48,996 nt of DNA from Myxococcaceae bacterium (GTDB lineage: Bacteria > Myxococcota > Myxococcia > Myxococcales > Myxococcaceae): contig JALHOS010000006.1 of assembly GCA_022842905.1 (NCBI GenBank), positions 1-48,996 on the forward strand. The letters run 5' to 3'. This document shows, piece by piece, positions 16,569 to 25,542 of the stretch. How positions within the stretch are numbered: the first letter of the stretch is position 1; every line of letters starts with the position of its first letter. The notes beneath the pieces were generated by a model. The model was not told where the DNA came from. It did no database searches and saw nothing but the letters and a program-made list of their open reading frames with translations. The translations under genes were made by a program, and so were the position numbers.

Positions 16569-17585
16569 TTATCGGAGCGCTTCGTCCAGCGAGCGGGCGA
16601 CGAGGAGCTGCGTGGCGTAGCGCTCGAGCGCTTCCGGCGAGGCCTTTGACAGGCGCTCTTGCACGGCTTTGGGGAGAACTCCGAACTTCGTGCTCAGCAG
16701 CGAAACGAGCAGCTGAACGCGGCCTTCGCGGAGGCCCTCTTGCCTGCCCTCGTGACGACCCTCCTGCCTGCCCTCTTGCCGGCCCTTCTGCTTGCCCTGC
16801 CGCCGCCCCTTCCGCAGCAACTGTTCAGCTGGTGTCATGAAGACCTCCTCGGCGGACGACGCCGCCTGCGCGAAAACTACCCTCAGTCGATCCGCGCGAC
16901 CAGCGCTGGCCCAGAGCAGGTAGGTCGCCACCGCGGTCAGCGCTTCCCGCCGCTGGCTGCTCGTCGCCAGGGCCCCCAGCACGTCGAGCCAGCGGCGCAG
17001 CACGCGCTCGGGGTGCGCCGAGCCTCGACACCACGCCAGCAAGACCAACGCCATCGTCGCCCAGGGTGTCAGCCCGCGGGTTCGCAGCCCCGCCGCGCGC
17101 AGCTTCGTCAGGTCATCGAGCACGAACGTGAAGCTGGGCACGTACGTCTGCAGCGTCGACGCGAGCACTTCGTCCAGTTCGAACAACTCCACCAGGCTCC
17201 GCGCGGCCGTCCACCGAGCCTGGCCGTGATACAGCACCACGGGGACGATGACTGGGAGCGGCTGGTCGGGCTCGTCCGCGACGAAGCGCTCCCAGGTGCG
17301 CGTCATGTACGTCAGCAGCCTCAACGGCATGCGCGGGTCGACCCGGCTCTGGTGCTCGAAGACGACGAGCAGCCGTGCGTCACGGTGCCCGACGCGCACG
17401 CGGTAGATGAGATCCGCTTGCCGGCGATCGAGCCCGGCGTCGACGGACTCGGGGCTGACCAACTCGAGCGTGCTCCAGTCGATCCGCTTGACGAGCGCCC
17501 GCGGAAGGACCGACGCCAACAGGCTCGCGGCCTCGCCGGGCTGGGAAAACGTCGTCTTGAACAGCCGGTCATGCGGCGAGTCCAC
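16569..17585 (-). CDS. Rpn-family PD-(D/E)XK nuclease (transposase_31-like)
   Basis: 338 residues. The N-terminus PHDRLFKTTFSQPGEA, an ADLIYRVRV strand with Asp near 58, and LLVVFEHQSRVDPRMPLRLLTYM form the Rpn nuclease core, with the ExQ of the PD-(D/E)XK site in EHQS. Rpn proteins promote RecA-independent recombination and have been linked to phage defence. The C-terminal third has a Gly/Arg/Gln/Glu repeat (about 260-290, units of GRQEG and variants) typical of the family, then a short helical DUF4351-like end. It is a single gene without transposon ends or target duplications nearby. A perfect 12-bp palindrome lies 45 bp upstream. Confidence 0.88.
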   Translation of the reverse strand: MDSPHDRLFKTTFSQPGEAASLLASVLPRALVKRIDWSTLELVSPESVDAGLDRRQADLIYRVRVGHRDARLLVVFEHQSRVDPRMPLRLLTYMTRTWERFVADEPDQPLPVIVPVVLYHGQARWTAARSLVELFELDEVLASTLQTYVPSFTFVLDDLTKLRAAGLRTRGLTPWATMALVLLAWCRGSAHPERVLRRWLDVLGALATSSQRREALTAVATYLLWASAGRADRLRVVFAQAASSAEEVFMTPAEQLLRKGRRQGKQKGRQEGRQEGRHEGRQEGLREGRVQLLVSLLSTKFGVLPKAVQERLSKASPEALERYATQLLVARSLDEALR

Positions 17586-17629
17586 CGGGGCGCTTTCTCA
17601 GCAAGCGCCGCGCCCGCCGCGCCCTGCGC

Positions 17630-17641
17630 CCTGAGCTCAGG
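17630..17641. promoter_or_regulatory. Perfect 12-bp palindrome CCTGAGCTCAGG upstream of the Rpn gene
   Basis: 45 bp upstream of the Rpn start codon; a second inverted repeat (GCGCTT/AAGCGC, 17590-17608) lies between it and the start. Candidate operator. Confidence 0.35.
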
Positions 17642-17728
17642 AAAGCACTGGAGCCTCTCTGCGCCGAAGAGCGCGGTGGAGTCTGCGTGCACCAACAGCA
17701 GCAGCCCCTACGCGCTTCGGCAATGGCC

Positions 17729-19213
17729 TCAGCGCAGCGGCCCGACCCACCGGACGGCGAGCTGGAAGCTGGTGCTCGGCGCGTAGCCGACAACCATCAC
17801 GTGCGCCGTCGCTTGGCCTTCGGGCACCGTGACGCTGCAGCTCTCCTGGGCCCCCGTCTGGAACGGTCGACAGTCGAAGGCGGTCAGCGTCGGCGCTTGC
17901 CCAAAGCGCACGTACAGATCGGCGTCGCCCGTGCCCGTCATGGCCACCGAGAACGCGCTGCCCGGCGTGACGGCGATCGGCGCGAGCGCCAGCTGCTGGT
18001 CCTTGACCGCCGTGCCGCTGAAGCTCCCCGTCTGCTCGACGCCCGGGCTCGCCGCGACCGGGGCGGGCTGCTTGACGTACTCGACGCGCAGCGTGAGCTG
18101 GGCGTCAGTGGCCGCCACCACCGCGACGTAGACCTGCGAGGCGACGTCGGTGACGGTGACGGCGCACTCTTCGTCGGCCGTCGAGGTGAACGGCCGGCAG
18201 TCGTAGGACCCAGCCGTCGGCGCGGTGCCCAACCTCACGAACAGGTCCGCATCACCCGTCCCGGCGAGCGTCGCGTGGAAGACCGTCCCGGGCTTCGCGG
18301 CGAAGGGCCCAAAGCTGCGCACCCCGTTGGCCGAGAGGGTCGCGGTGACCGTCTCCACCGTCGTCGGCCCAGCGATCCCCGCGTCGGCAGCGGGTGCAGC
18401 ACCCTGCGGGGCGCCGTAGATGGCCTGCGCGCCCTGCTTGTCGAGCGCCGTCAGCGGCAGGTTCCACGTGTTGGTGCCGCGGCAGTGCGGGTAGTGCATG
18501 ACCGACGCGGAGTCGTACGCCGTGAGCGCCCGGTACTGGCGGTCTTCGAAGCACGCGCGCGCCTCGGGACGGGTGTGCTCATGCCGAAACCCAAGCACGT
18601 GGCCCAGCTCGTGGCGCAGGATCCCCACGAACGCTCCGGCGGTCTCCGAGAACATCGAGTTGTCGATCAGCAGGTTGCGCGCCCAGCGCGAGTCCGCCGG
18701 GAAGAAGCTGCGCGCCATGTAGGCCCCGCGCACGTTGACGGGGTTCACGTCGAAGACGACCTCGCGGTTGCCGGCGGTGCAGCGCGCGTCATGCTCGGGA
18801 AGGTAGACGAAGCGGACGTCGGCCGCGGCCATCCACGACTGCGTCGCCAGCCGCAACGCGTTCACGACGGTGGCCTTGCGCGCGCCGAAGCCGTCGGACA
18901 CGCAGTACGTGAGGTTGCGCTTACGCGTCGCGTCCCACTTGTCGTCCGCCGAGCCGATGCGGTTGATGACGAGCTGCCCGTGGCGCACGTTCAGCTCGTA
19001 GAACTCGCGCAGCTGCTTGAGCCCTTTGAACGCGGTGTCCCCGTCGGCGATGTAGATGTCCCGGTCCGGCTCCTTGAAGGCGTGCTCGGCGACGAACTGC
19101 TCGAAGGACAACCCCACCTCGCTGCTCGCGGTCTGGTCCGAGCCGATCGACAGCTGCTGGCCCGAGCAGGCCACGACGAAGGGAACGCACGAAGCGCACA
19201 GCCGGCGAAACAT
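17729..19213 (-). CDS. Secreted metzincin metalloprotease with two PPC-like domains
   Basis: 494 residues. Signal ends in a lipobox-like VVAC (Cys16), so it may be a lipoprotein. Zinc motif HELGHVLGFRH at 201-211 with the third His at 211, and the Met-turn SVMHYPH at 237-243 (Met239), place it among metzincins (matrixin/astacin-like). Two similar beta domains follow, at about 290-370 and 395-490. Each has a GDADLYVRFG or GDADLFVRLG core, a YDCRPF or FDCRPF Cys and an EESCSVTV-like Cys; these are pre-peptidase C-terminal (PPC) domains, often removed on activation. Start chosen at the ATG at 19213. An in-frame ATG at 19255 would add 14 residues before the signal. Confidence 0.88.
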   Translation of the reverse strand: MFRRLCASCVPFVVACSGQQLSIGSDQTASSEVGLSFEQFVAEHAFKEPDRDIYIADGDTAFKGLKQLREFYELNVRHGQLVINRIGSADDKWDATRKRNLTYCVSDGFGARKATVVNALRLATQSWMAAADVRFVYLPEHDARCTAGNREVVFDVNPVNVRGAYMARSFFPADSRWARNLLIDNSMFSETAGAFVGILRHELGHVLGFRHEHTRPEARACFEDRQYRALTAYDSASVMHYPHCRGTNTWNLPLTALDKQGAQAIYGAPQGAAPAADAGIAGPTTVETVTATLSANGVRSFGPFAAKPGTVFHATLAGTGDADLFVRLGTAPTAGSYDCRPFTSTADEECAVTVTDVASQVYVAVVAATDAQLTLRVEYVKQPAPVAASPGVEQTGSFSGTAVKDQQLALAPIAVTPGSAFSVAMTGTGDADLYVRFGQAPTLTAFDCRPFQTGAQESCSVTVPEGQATAHVMVVGYAPSTSFQLAVRWVGPLR

Positions 19214-19566
19214 GGAGGGCAGCCTCTTGGGGCCAGGGTTGACGAAACGGAACAACGGGTGCGCCTCCGGTGAGCAGGACCCGTGCCGACGCGCTAACCA
19301 CCTGAATGAAGACTGGAAAGCTCGATTGAGCGGCCCGTCGAGCCTCCATGTGGTTGTAGGTGTCGCTTACAGCGCAAGACGACGCACGCGTCGGATCAAG
19401 GTCTTCCCGCATCGGGGCCGCTTGTTCACCCCAGTGCACAATCACCCACGTTGAGCGACCTGAGCGCAGACAGTCCGGCTTCAAGCCCGGTTGTCGGACA
19501 ACGGGCGCCCAGGCTCGGCTTTTCGGCTGCCGCGCGGAGGAACGGAGCGGCTACAAGGCCGCCCGC
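19214..19566. other. Intergenic region of 353 bp between divergent protease and hmgA
   Basis: No coding frame. A near-perfect palindrome GCCCGGTTGTC-G-GACAACGGGC lies at 19485-19506 about 61 bp before the hmgA ATG (one extra G in the left arm), placed as an hmgA operator would be. Confidence 0.55.
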
Positions 19567-20727
19567 ATGATTGAGCGCGTCGTCGCCGGCAGTGTCCCCA
19601 AGAAGCACCACGTGCAGCTCAAGGACCCGTCCGGGCACCTCCACTTCGAGCAGTGCATCACCCAGGACGGCTTCGAAGCGCCGTACACCATCACGTACCA
19701 CCGGCATGCGCCGCACCGGCAGCTGCGCGCGCCGACGTCTCACGGCTTTGGGGGGCGCGTGGCGGCGACGACGGACGGGCTGGCCAAGCGGCACTTCCTC
19801 TCACAGCGGCTCGAGGCGTCGACGAAGAGCCCCATCGACGCGCGCGTGCCGCTGCTCTTCAACGCCGACGTGACGCTCGGCGTGCTCAAGCCCGGCGCGG
19901 CGGACCCGGTCTACTTCACGAACGGCGACGGGGACGATCTCTTCTACATCCACGAAGGTGGCGGCACGCTGCGCACGCTCTTGGGCGACCTGTCCTTCGG
20001 CCCGGGCGACTACGTGTTCGTGCCCCGCGGAATCCTCCACCGCTTCATTCCCACGGCGGGGGTGCCGCAGTGGTGGCTCGTCATCGAGTGCCGCGGAGGG
20101 CTGCACCTGCCCAAGCAGTGGCGCAACGGCGTGGGCCAGCTGCGCATGGACGCGCCGTACTGCCACCGCGACTTCGTCAAGCCGACCTTCATGGGGCCGC
20201 TCGACGAAGGCCTGCGCGAGTGTGTCGTCAAGCGCCAGGACGTCTTCCACGGCTTCACCGTCAAGGAAGCGCCGCTCGACGTGGTCGGCTGGGACGGCAC
20301 CGTGTACCCGTGGAAGTTCAACATCCTCGACTTCCAGCCGCGCGTGGGGCTCACCCACCTGCCGCCCACGTGGCACGGCACGTTCGCGGCGCGCGGGGCG
20401 CTCGTGTGCAGCTTCGTGCCCCGCCCGGTGGACTTTCACCCCGAGGCGATCCCCTGCCCGTACCCGCACAGCTCCGTCGACGTCGACGAGTTCATTTTCT
20501 ACTGCAAGGGCAACTTCACCTCGCGCCGCGGCGTGAGCCCCGGCTCGATGAGCTACCACCCGGCCGGCGTTCCGCACGGGCCGCACCCGGGCGCTTATGA
20601 GGCCAGCATCGGCAGCAAGGACACCAGCGAGCTGGCGGTCATGCTCGACTGTGCGCTGCCCCTGCAGGTGACCGCGCAGGCGCAGGCGCTCGAAGACGCG
20701 AACTACCACGCGAGCTTCGTTCCCTGA
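19567..20727 (+). CDS. hmgA: Homogentisate 1,2-dioxygenase
   Basis: 386 residues. The enzyme opens the ring of homogentisate to maleylacetoacetate in tyrosine and phenylalanine catabolism. Cupin-type core residues are visible: GDLSFGPGDYVFVPRGILHRF at about 140-160. The Fe(II) ligands are probably His301, Glu308 and His337, in PYPHSSVDVDEF and HPAGVPHGPHPG, matching the H-E-H order of the family. It is shorter than human or Pseudomonas enzymes (about 430-445) because the N-terminus is reduced. It stands alone: no maleylacetoacetate isomerase or fumarylacetoacetase is next to it. A palindrome lies about 61 bp upstream of the ATG. Confidence 0.93.
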   Translation: MIERVVAGSVPKKHHVQLKDPSGHLHFEQCITQDGFEAPYTITYHRHAPHRQLRAPTSHGFGGRVAATTDGLAKRHFLSQRLEASTKSPIDARVPLLFNADVTLGVLKPGAADPVYFTNGDGDDLFYIHEGGGTLRTLLGDLSFGPGDYVFVPRGILHRFIPTAGVPQWWLVIECRGGLHLPKQWRNGVGQLRMDAPYCHRDFVKPTFMGPLDEGLRECVVKRQDVFHGFTVKEAPLDVVGWDGTVYPWKFNILDFQPRVGLTHLPPTWHGTFAARGALVCSFVPRPVDFHPEAIPCPYPHSSVDVDEFIFYCKGNFTSRRGVSPGSMSYHPAGVPHGPHPGAYEASIGSKDTSELAVMLDCALPLQVTAQAQALEDANYHASFVP

Positions 20728-20875
20728 GGAAAACGGGTCGCGATCGAGCGCGACACGGAGTCCCTCGCCCTCCCGGCCACGTCCCCGGTGGCCAGCCGCC
20801 GCCCAGGTGCATGACCGCGCGGCAACGGTCGTCGTCCGCAGCGCTGGTGTCTGCGGCGAGCGAGCCGCGCCAACT
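20728..20875. other. Convergent intergenic region with small hairpins
   Basis: 148 bp between hmgA and the TolC gene. Inverted repeats GTCGCG/CGCGAC (20737-20754) and GGCCAC/GTGGCC (20775-20793) are candidate bidirectional terminators, without U-tracts. Confidence 0.35.
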
Positions 20876-22309
20876 TCAGCGTGACTCGTCGGCCAAGCCG
20901 ACCAACGTCGCCAGGCGCCCTTCGGCCGCGGCGAGCTCGACCTTGCGGATCTGCACCTGCGCCCGGGCCTGCGCGGCGGCGCTCGCCGCGAGGAAGCGCT
21001 TGTTGTCCATGTCGGACACCTCGAGGGACGTCGCGAAGCCCGCCTGAAACGCCGCGCCGAGCTGCTTCTGCGCGCGCTCGGCGAGCTGGGCCTGGGCCTG
21101 CGCCTGCTCGAAGGCCACCTCCGCCGTCGCCAGGCTGGCCTTCACCGAGATCCAGTTCGCGCGGGCGCGCACGCGGGCCGCCTCGAGCTGCGCGCGCTGC
21201 TGGGCCGTCTTCGCGTCGTTCTCGCGCATGTTCACGTAGCGCACGCCGCGATCGAACAGCACCCACTGCGCCGCGAGTACGCCGTCGAAGGTGAAGTTCG
21301 TGTTCACGAACCCCTTGTTCGAGTTGTAGTTGCCCTTGGCCTGGGCGACGAGCGTGGGGAGGAACGCGAGCCGGTCCACCAGGTTGAAGCGCTCCGCCGA
21401 CTGCACGCCCAGCTTCCCGGCGCGCAGCGCGTACTGCGTCTCCCACGGGGCCTGGCTCTCGTCGCCGGCGACGACCTCGAGCTGCGTCACGTCCGACACC
21501 GGACGCACCGGCTCACCCGCCAGCGCCTCGAGCATGGCGAGCAGGGCGACGCGGTTGCCGGACAGCGAGACCAGCGTTGCTCGGGCCTGTGCCGTCTCAC
21601 TCTGCGCGCGAATGACGGCGATGTCGGTCTCCTTGCCCGCGGCGACCTGGGCCTTCGCGTCCTTCTCGCGGCGGAGCGCGACCTGCTCGGCTTCCTTCGC
21701 TGCCACCTCGAGCTGCTCCAGGCCCTCGAGGCCCAGGTACACCCGCGCCGCGGCCAGCAGGATCTGCTCGCGCGCCTCGAGGGTGCCCAGAGCCGCCGCG
21801 TCCTTCGCTTCCTTGGCGACGGGCAGCAGGAAGAAGCTGGGAGAGAACAGCACCTGCTGCACGGTGACGTTCCCGAACAGCGACGCCGCCGCTTGAATCG
21901 TCATGCTCCGCGGCGCGCTGTTGAGCCCGCTGACGATTTGCTCCTGCGCTTCCCGAGGCAGCAACGACGCCCGCGTCAACGTGCTGAGCAGGTCGATCTG
22001 TCCGCCGTTGTCGAAGACGGCCGGCGCGCTCGTGTAGACGAACGATGCGCCGACGGTGATCTCCGGCAGGAACGCGGTCGTCGACAGCCCGGCCTTGGCC
22101 ACGACCTGCTGCGCCTGGGCGTGCGCGACCTTGAGGTCCAGGTTGTTCTTCGCCGCCAGGCCCAGCGCTTCCTTGAGCGTCACGGCGCGCCGCGTGGCCG
22201 CGAACGCCGCTTCGGACTCGAGCGCCGCCGCCACCTTCGACGAGTCCTGCGCCCACGCCAGCTGGCTGGCCAGCGCGCCCACCAAGAGCGACCAACGCGC
22301 GGACTTCAT
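20876..22309 (-). CDS. TolC-family outer-membrane efflux protein
   Basis: 477 residues. Signal peptide (MKSARWSLLVGALASQLAWA), then the duplicated OEP architecture. First repeat: VTLKEALGLAAKNNLDLKVA, a barrel hairpin and long helices. Second repeat: ETQYALRAGKLGVQSAERFNLVDRLAFLP, helices rich in Ala/Gln/Arg/Glu, ending near VGLADESR. It forms the outer-membrane channel of a tripartite pump. The start codon overlaps the stop of the RND gene (ATGA), so it is the last gene of the tetR-adaptor-RND-tolC operon. The gene ends in a short convergent space with hmgA that has several small hairpins. Confidence 0.92.
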   Translation of the reverse strand: MKSARWSLLVGALASQLAWAQDSSKVAAALESEAAFAATRRAVTLKEALGLAAKNNLDLKVAHAQAQQVVAKAGLSTTAFLPEITVGASFVYTSAPAVFDNGGQIDLLSTLTRASLLPREAQEQIVSGLNSAPRSMTIQAAASLFGNVTVQQVLFSPSFFLLPVAKEAKDAAALGTLEAREQILLAAARVYLGLEGLEQLEVAAKEAEQVALRREKDAKAQVAAGKETDIAVIRAQSETAQARATLVSLSGNRVALLAMLEALAGEPVRPVSDVTQLEVVAGDESQAPWETQYALRAGKLGVQSAERFNLVDRLAFLPTLVAQAKGNYNSNKGFVNTNFTFDGVLAAQWVLFDRGVRYVNMRENDAKTAQQRAQLEAARVRARANWISVKASLATAEVAFEQAQAQAQLAERAQKQLGAAFQAGFATSLEVSDMDNKRFLAASAAAQARAQVQIRKVELAAAEGRLATLVGLADESR

Positions 22310-25300
22310 GTTCCCTCCGTCGGCTGGACCGGGCTGGGCACGGCCGCGGAGAGCGCCGCGGCGGCAGGGCTGGGCGCGGGTGGCGGTGAGGCGGAAGGTG
22401 TTCCCGCTTCACTCGCCGTCAGCGTGGACTGGCCGATCCTGAAGCGCTTGGGCGTGAGCTTCTCGAGCACGGCGAACACGAGCGGCACGACGAGCAACGT
22501 GAGGAACGTCGACGTGATGACGCCGCCGATCACCGCCACCGCCATGGGCGCGCGGAACTCGAAGCCCTGGCCACGCCCCACCGCGGTCGGCACCATGCCG
22601 ATCGCCATGGCGGCGCTGGTCATGAGGATCGGCCGCAGCCGCCGCGGGCCGGCCTTGACGAGCGCCGTGTTGAGGTCGTCCCCCGCGCGGAGGTTCTGGA
22701 GCGCCTGGTCCACCAGGAGGATCGCGTTCTTCGTCACCAGCCCCATCAGCAGAATGAAACCAATGGAGCCACCGAGCGTGAGCGAGAAGCCTCCCACGAC
22801 GAGCGCCAGCAGTCCGCCGACGAGCCCGAGCACCATCGACACCATGATGGTGAACGGGTGCTTGAAGGATTCGAACTGGGAGGCGAGCACCATGTACGTG
22901 AAGACCAGCGCGAGGAGCCCCGCGAAGGAGAACGCTTCCTGCTGCTCGTCCAGCGATTTGATCTGCCCGTCGTAGAAGACGCCGAAGCCCGGCGGCAGCC
23001 CTTCTTCCTTCGACGCGAGGCGCCGCTTGAGCTCCTTGGAGATGGAGCCCAAGTCCGTGCCCGCTTCCATGTTGGCGAGCACCTGCACCCGGCGCTGCCG
23101 GTTGAAGTGTTCGATCGTCGACGGAGCGTTCGTCGACCCGACCTTCGCCACGTCACGCAGATCGCGCACGCCGGCCGGCGTGAAGATGCCCATGGTCTTG
23201 AGCTGCTCGGGGCTGGCGCGGTCTTGCTCCCGCAGCCGCACGACGATGTCGGTCTCCGCGCTGCCCTCGCGGAGCTTGCCCGCCGTCTGCCCGTTCATGG
23301 CCAGGCGCAGCTGCATGCCCAACATGGCGCTGGTGAGCCCCGTGTCGCCGGCGCGCGTGCGATCGATCGCCACCGACAGCTGCGGCGTCGGCGGGTTGCT
23401 GACGACGCGCACGTCGGTCAGGCCCTTCATGCCCTTCATGAGCGTGGCGATCCGCCCGGCTTCCCGCTCGAGCCCTTCGATCTCCGGCCCCGTCACGTAG
23501 AGCATGATCGGAAAGAAGTCGCCCAGGCCTTCGATCACCGGCGGGTCGAGCACGGCGACCAGCGCGGTCTGCGGCAACGCTTCGAGCACCTTCGCCTTCG
23601 CCTGCTGCTGCAGCGCCGGCAGCGCGATCCGCCGCTCCGTTCGGGGCTTCACCAGCACGCGCAGGCGCGCCTTGTTCACCGTTCCGTTGAAGCCGTCTTC
23701 ACCGGCCAGCGTGTAGATGTGCTGGACGTCGTCGAAGCTCGACACCTGGGCCTCGGCCACCTTCGCCAGCGTCAGCGTCTCGGACAGGCTCGTCCCGGTG
23801 GGCAAGGTCAGCTCGAGCATGAACTGTGAGCGGTCTTCGGGCGTCATGAACTCGTTGCCCAAGTTGCGCGACATGAACAGCGACCCGCCGATGACCGCCA
23901 GCGTGATGAAGCCCGTCGCCCAGCGGTGCACCAGCGTCCACTGGAGGATCCGCGCGTACAGGTGCTCGAGCCCTTCGAAGCCTCGGCGCAGGAAGCCCGC
24001 CACCGCGTTCTCCTTGTGCGCTTCGCCTGGCTTGCGCTGCTTGGCCAGCCGCGCCGACAACATGGGGTCGAGCGTGAAGCTGACGAACAGCGAGATGAGC
24101 ACCGCCGCCGACATGGTGATGCCGAACTGCTTGAAGAACTGTCCGATGATGCCGGGCATGAACGCCACGGGCACGAACACCGCCACCAGCGACAGCGTCG
24201 TCGCGAGCACCGCCAGGTACACGTCCTGCGTGCCGCGGCTGGCCGCGTGGTACGGGCTCTCACCCTGCTCGAGCCGGTGGGTAATGGCCTCACGCACCAC
24301 CACCGCGTCGTCGATCAACAAGCCGATCGCCAACGACAGCGCGAGCAGCGTCATCTGGTTGAGCGTGTAGTCGAGCACGTACATGACGAAGAACGTGCCG
24401 ATGACCGACGTCGGCAGCGCCAGCCCGGAGATGAAGGTGCCGCGCGGGTCCAGCAGGAACAGCAAGATGATGATGATCGCCATGAGCCCGCCGAAGAGCA
24501 GGGCGATCCACACTTCGTGCGCGTTCGCTTCGATGAAGATCGCGTTGTCGATGAGCACCGACGCCTGGAACGAATGACCCAACGTCGGGCCGACCTCGTT
24601 CATTTGCGCCTGCGCGGCCTTCGACACTTCGACGGTATTGCTGCCGGGCCGCTTGATGATCTCGACGATGATCGAGTCCGCCCCATTGAGCCGCGCCACC
24701 TGCCGCCGCTCGGCCAGCGCGTCGGTCACGGCGGCGACCTCCTCCAGCCGCACCTGCGCGCCCGTCTGCCCTCGCAAGATCGGCAGGCTGCGAATGTCGT
24801 CCACCGACCGGAACTGCCCCAGCGCGCGCACGCCGAGCTCCGTGGGCCCCAGTTCCATGCGCCCGGCCGGCACGTCGATGTTCTCCATGCCGATTCGCTC
24901 GGCCACCTGCGCCGGCGCAATGCCCGCGGCCTTGGCTTTGTCCAGGTCCACGTCGACACGCACCTCACGCACGTCGCCGCCGCGCACGCGCACCTGCGCG
25001 ACGCCGTCGATCTGTGAGAGGGCGGGCTCGAGCCGATCGGTGATGAGCCGCTTGAGCTCGCTCGTCGGCAGGTCGGCGGACACGGCGAAGGTGAGGATCG
25101 GCGCGGCGCCCAGGTCGACCTTCTCCACCCGCGGCACCTGCGCTTCCTTCGGCAGCAGCTGCTGCACGCGGCCGACCTTGTCGCGGACCTCCTGCACCGC
25201 CTTCTCCAGTTCCATGGTCAGCTTGAACTGCACGAACACCAGCCCCACGTTCTCGCGCGAGAACGACTGCACCGTCTCGACGCCGCTGATGCCGGAGATG

Positions 25301-25509
25301 GCGTCTTCGAGCGGCTTGACGATCTGCTGTTCGATCTCCAGTGGACCTGCGCCGGGGTAGACCGTCGTCACCGAGACGAAGGGGAAAGCCACGTCGGGGA
25401 ACAGGTCCGTCCCCAGGCGCCCTAGGCCGATGACGCCGAGCACCATGAGCAGCACGGACAGCATGGTCGTGAAGACCGGGCGCCGAATGAAGACGTCGGA
25501 CAAGGACAT
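22306..25509 (-). CDS. RND multidrug efflux transporter (HAE1-type)
   Basis: 1067 residues, the usual length. N-terminal MSLSDVFIRRPVFTTMLSVLLMVLG, twelve transmembrane helices in two halves, and two large periplasmic loops. TM4 carries the proton-relay pair in LAIGLLIDDAVVVREA. The PDVAFPFVSVTTVYPGA segment and the Pro-rich FMPGIIGQFFKQFG motif support the inner-membrane drug/proton antiporter family rather than the heavy-metal group. The C-terminus after TM12 is Pro/Ala/Ser-rich. It is 33 bp downstream of the adaptor gene and coupled to tolC. Substrate cannot be told from sequence. Confidence 0.94.
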   Translation of the reverse strand: MSLSDVFIRRPVFTTMLSVLLMVLGVIGLGRLGTDLFPDVAFPFVSVTTVYPGAGPLEIEQQIVKPLEDAISGISGVETVQSFSRENVGLVFVQFKLTMELEKAVQEVRDKVGRVQQLLPKEAQVPRVEKVDLGAAPILTFAVSADLPTSELKRLITDRLEPALSQIDGVAQVRVRGGDVREVRVDVDLDKAKAAGIAPAQVAERIGMENIDVPAGRMELGPTELGVRALGQFRSVDDIRSLPILRGQTGAQVRLEEVAAVTDALAERRQVARLNGADSIIVEIIKRPGSNTVEVSKAAQAQMNEVGPTLGHSFQASVLIDNAIFIEANAHEVWIALLFGGLMAIIIILLFLLDPRGTFISGLALPTSVIGTFFVMYVLDYTLNQMTLLALSLAIGLLIDDAVVVREAITHRLEQGESPYHAASRGTQDVYLAVLATTLSLVAVFVPVAFMPGIIGQFFKQFGITMSAAVLISLFVSFTLDPMLSARLAKQRKPGEAHKENAVAGFLRRGFEGLEHLYARILQWTLVHRWATGFITLAVIGGSLFMSRNLGNEFMTPEDRSQFMLELTLPTGTSLSETLTLAKVAEAQVSSFDDVQHIYTLAGEDGFNGTVNKARLRVLVKPRTERRIALPALQQQAKAKVLEALPQTALVAVLDPPVIEGLGDFFPIMLYVTGPEIEGLEREAGRIATLMKGMKGLTDVRVVSNPPTPQLSVAIDRTRAGDTGLTSAMLGMQLRLAMNGQTAGKLREGSAETDIVVRLREQDRASPEQLKTMGIFTPAGVRDLRDVAKVGSTNAPSTIEHFNRQRRVQVLANMEAGTDLGSISKELKRRLASKEEGLPPGFGVFYDGQIKSLDEQQEAFSFAGLLALVFTYMVLASQFESFKHPFTIMVSMVLGLVGGLLALVVGGFSLTLGGSIGFILLMGLVTKNAILLVDQALQNLRAGDDLNTALVKAGPRRLRPILMTSAAMAIGMVPTAVGRGQGFEFRAPMAVAVIGGVITSTFLTLLVVPLVFAVLEKLTPKRFRIGQSTLTASEAGTPSASPPPAPSPAAAALSAAVPSPVQPTEGT

Positions 25510-25542
25510 GGAAGGCTCCGAAGTGAAGACCGTGCGTGAGGG

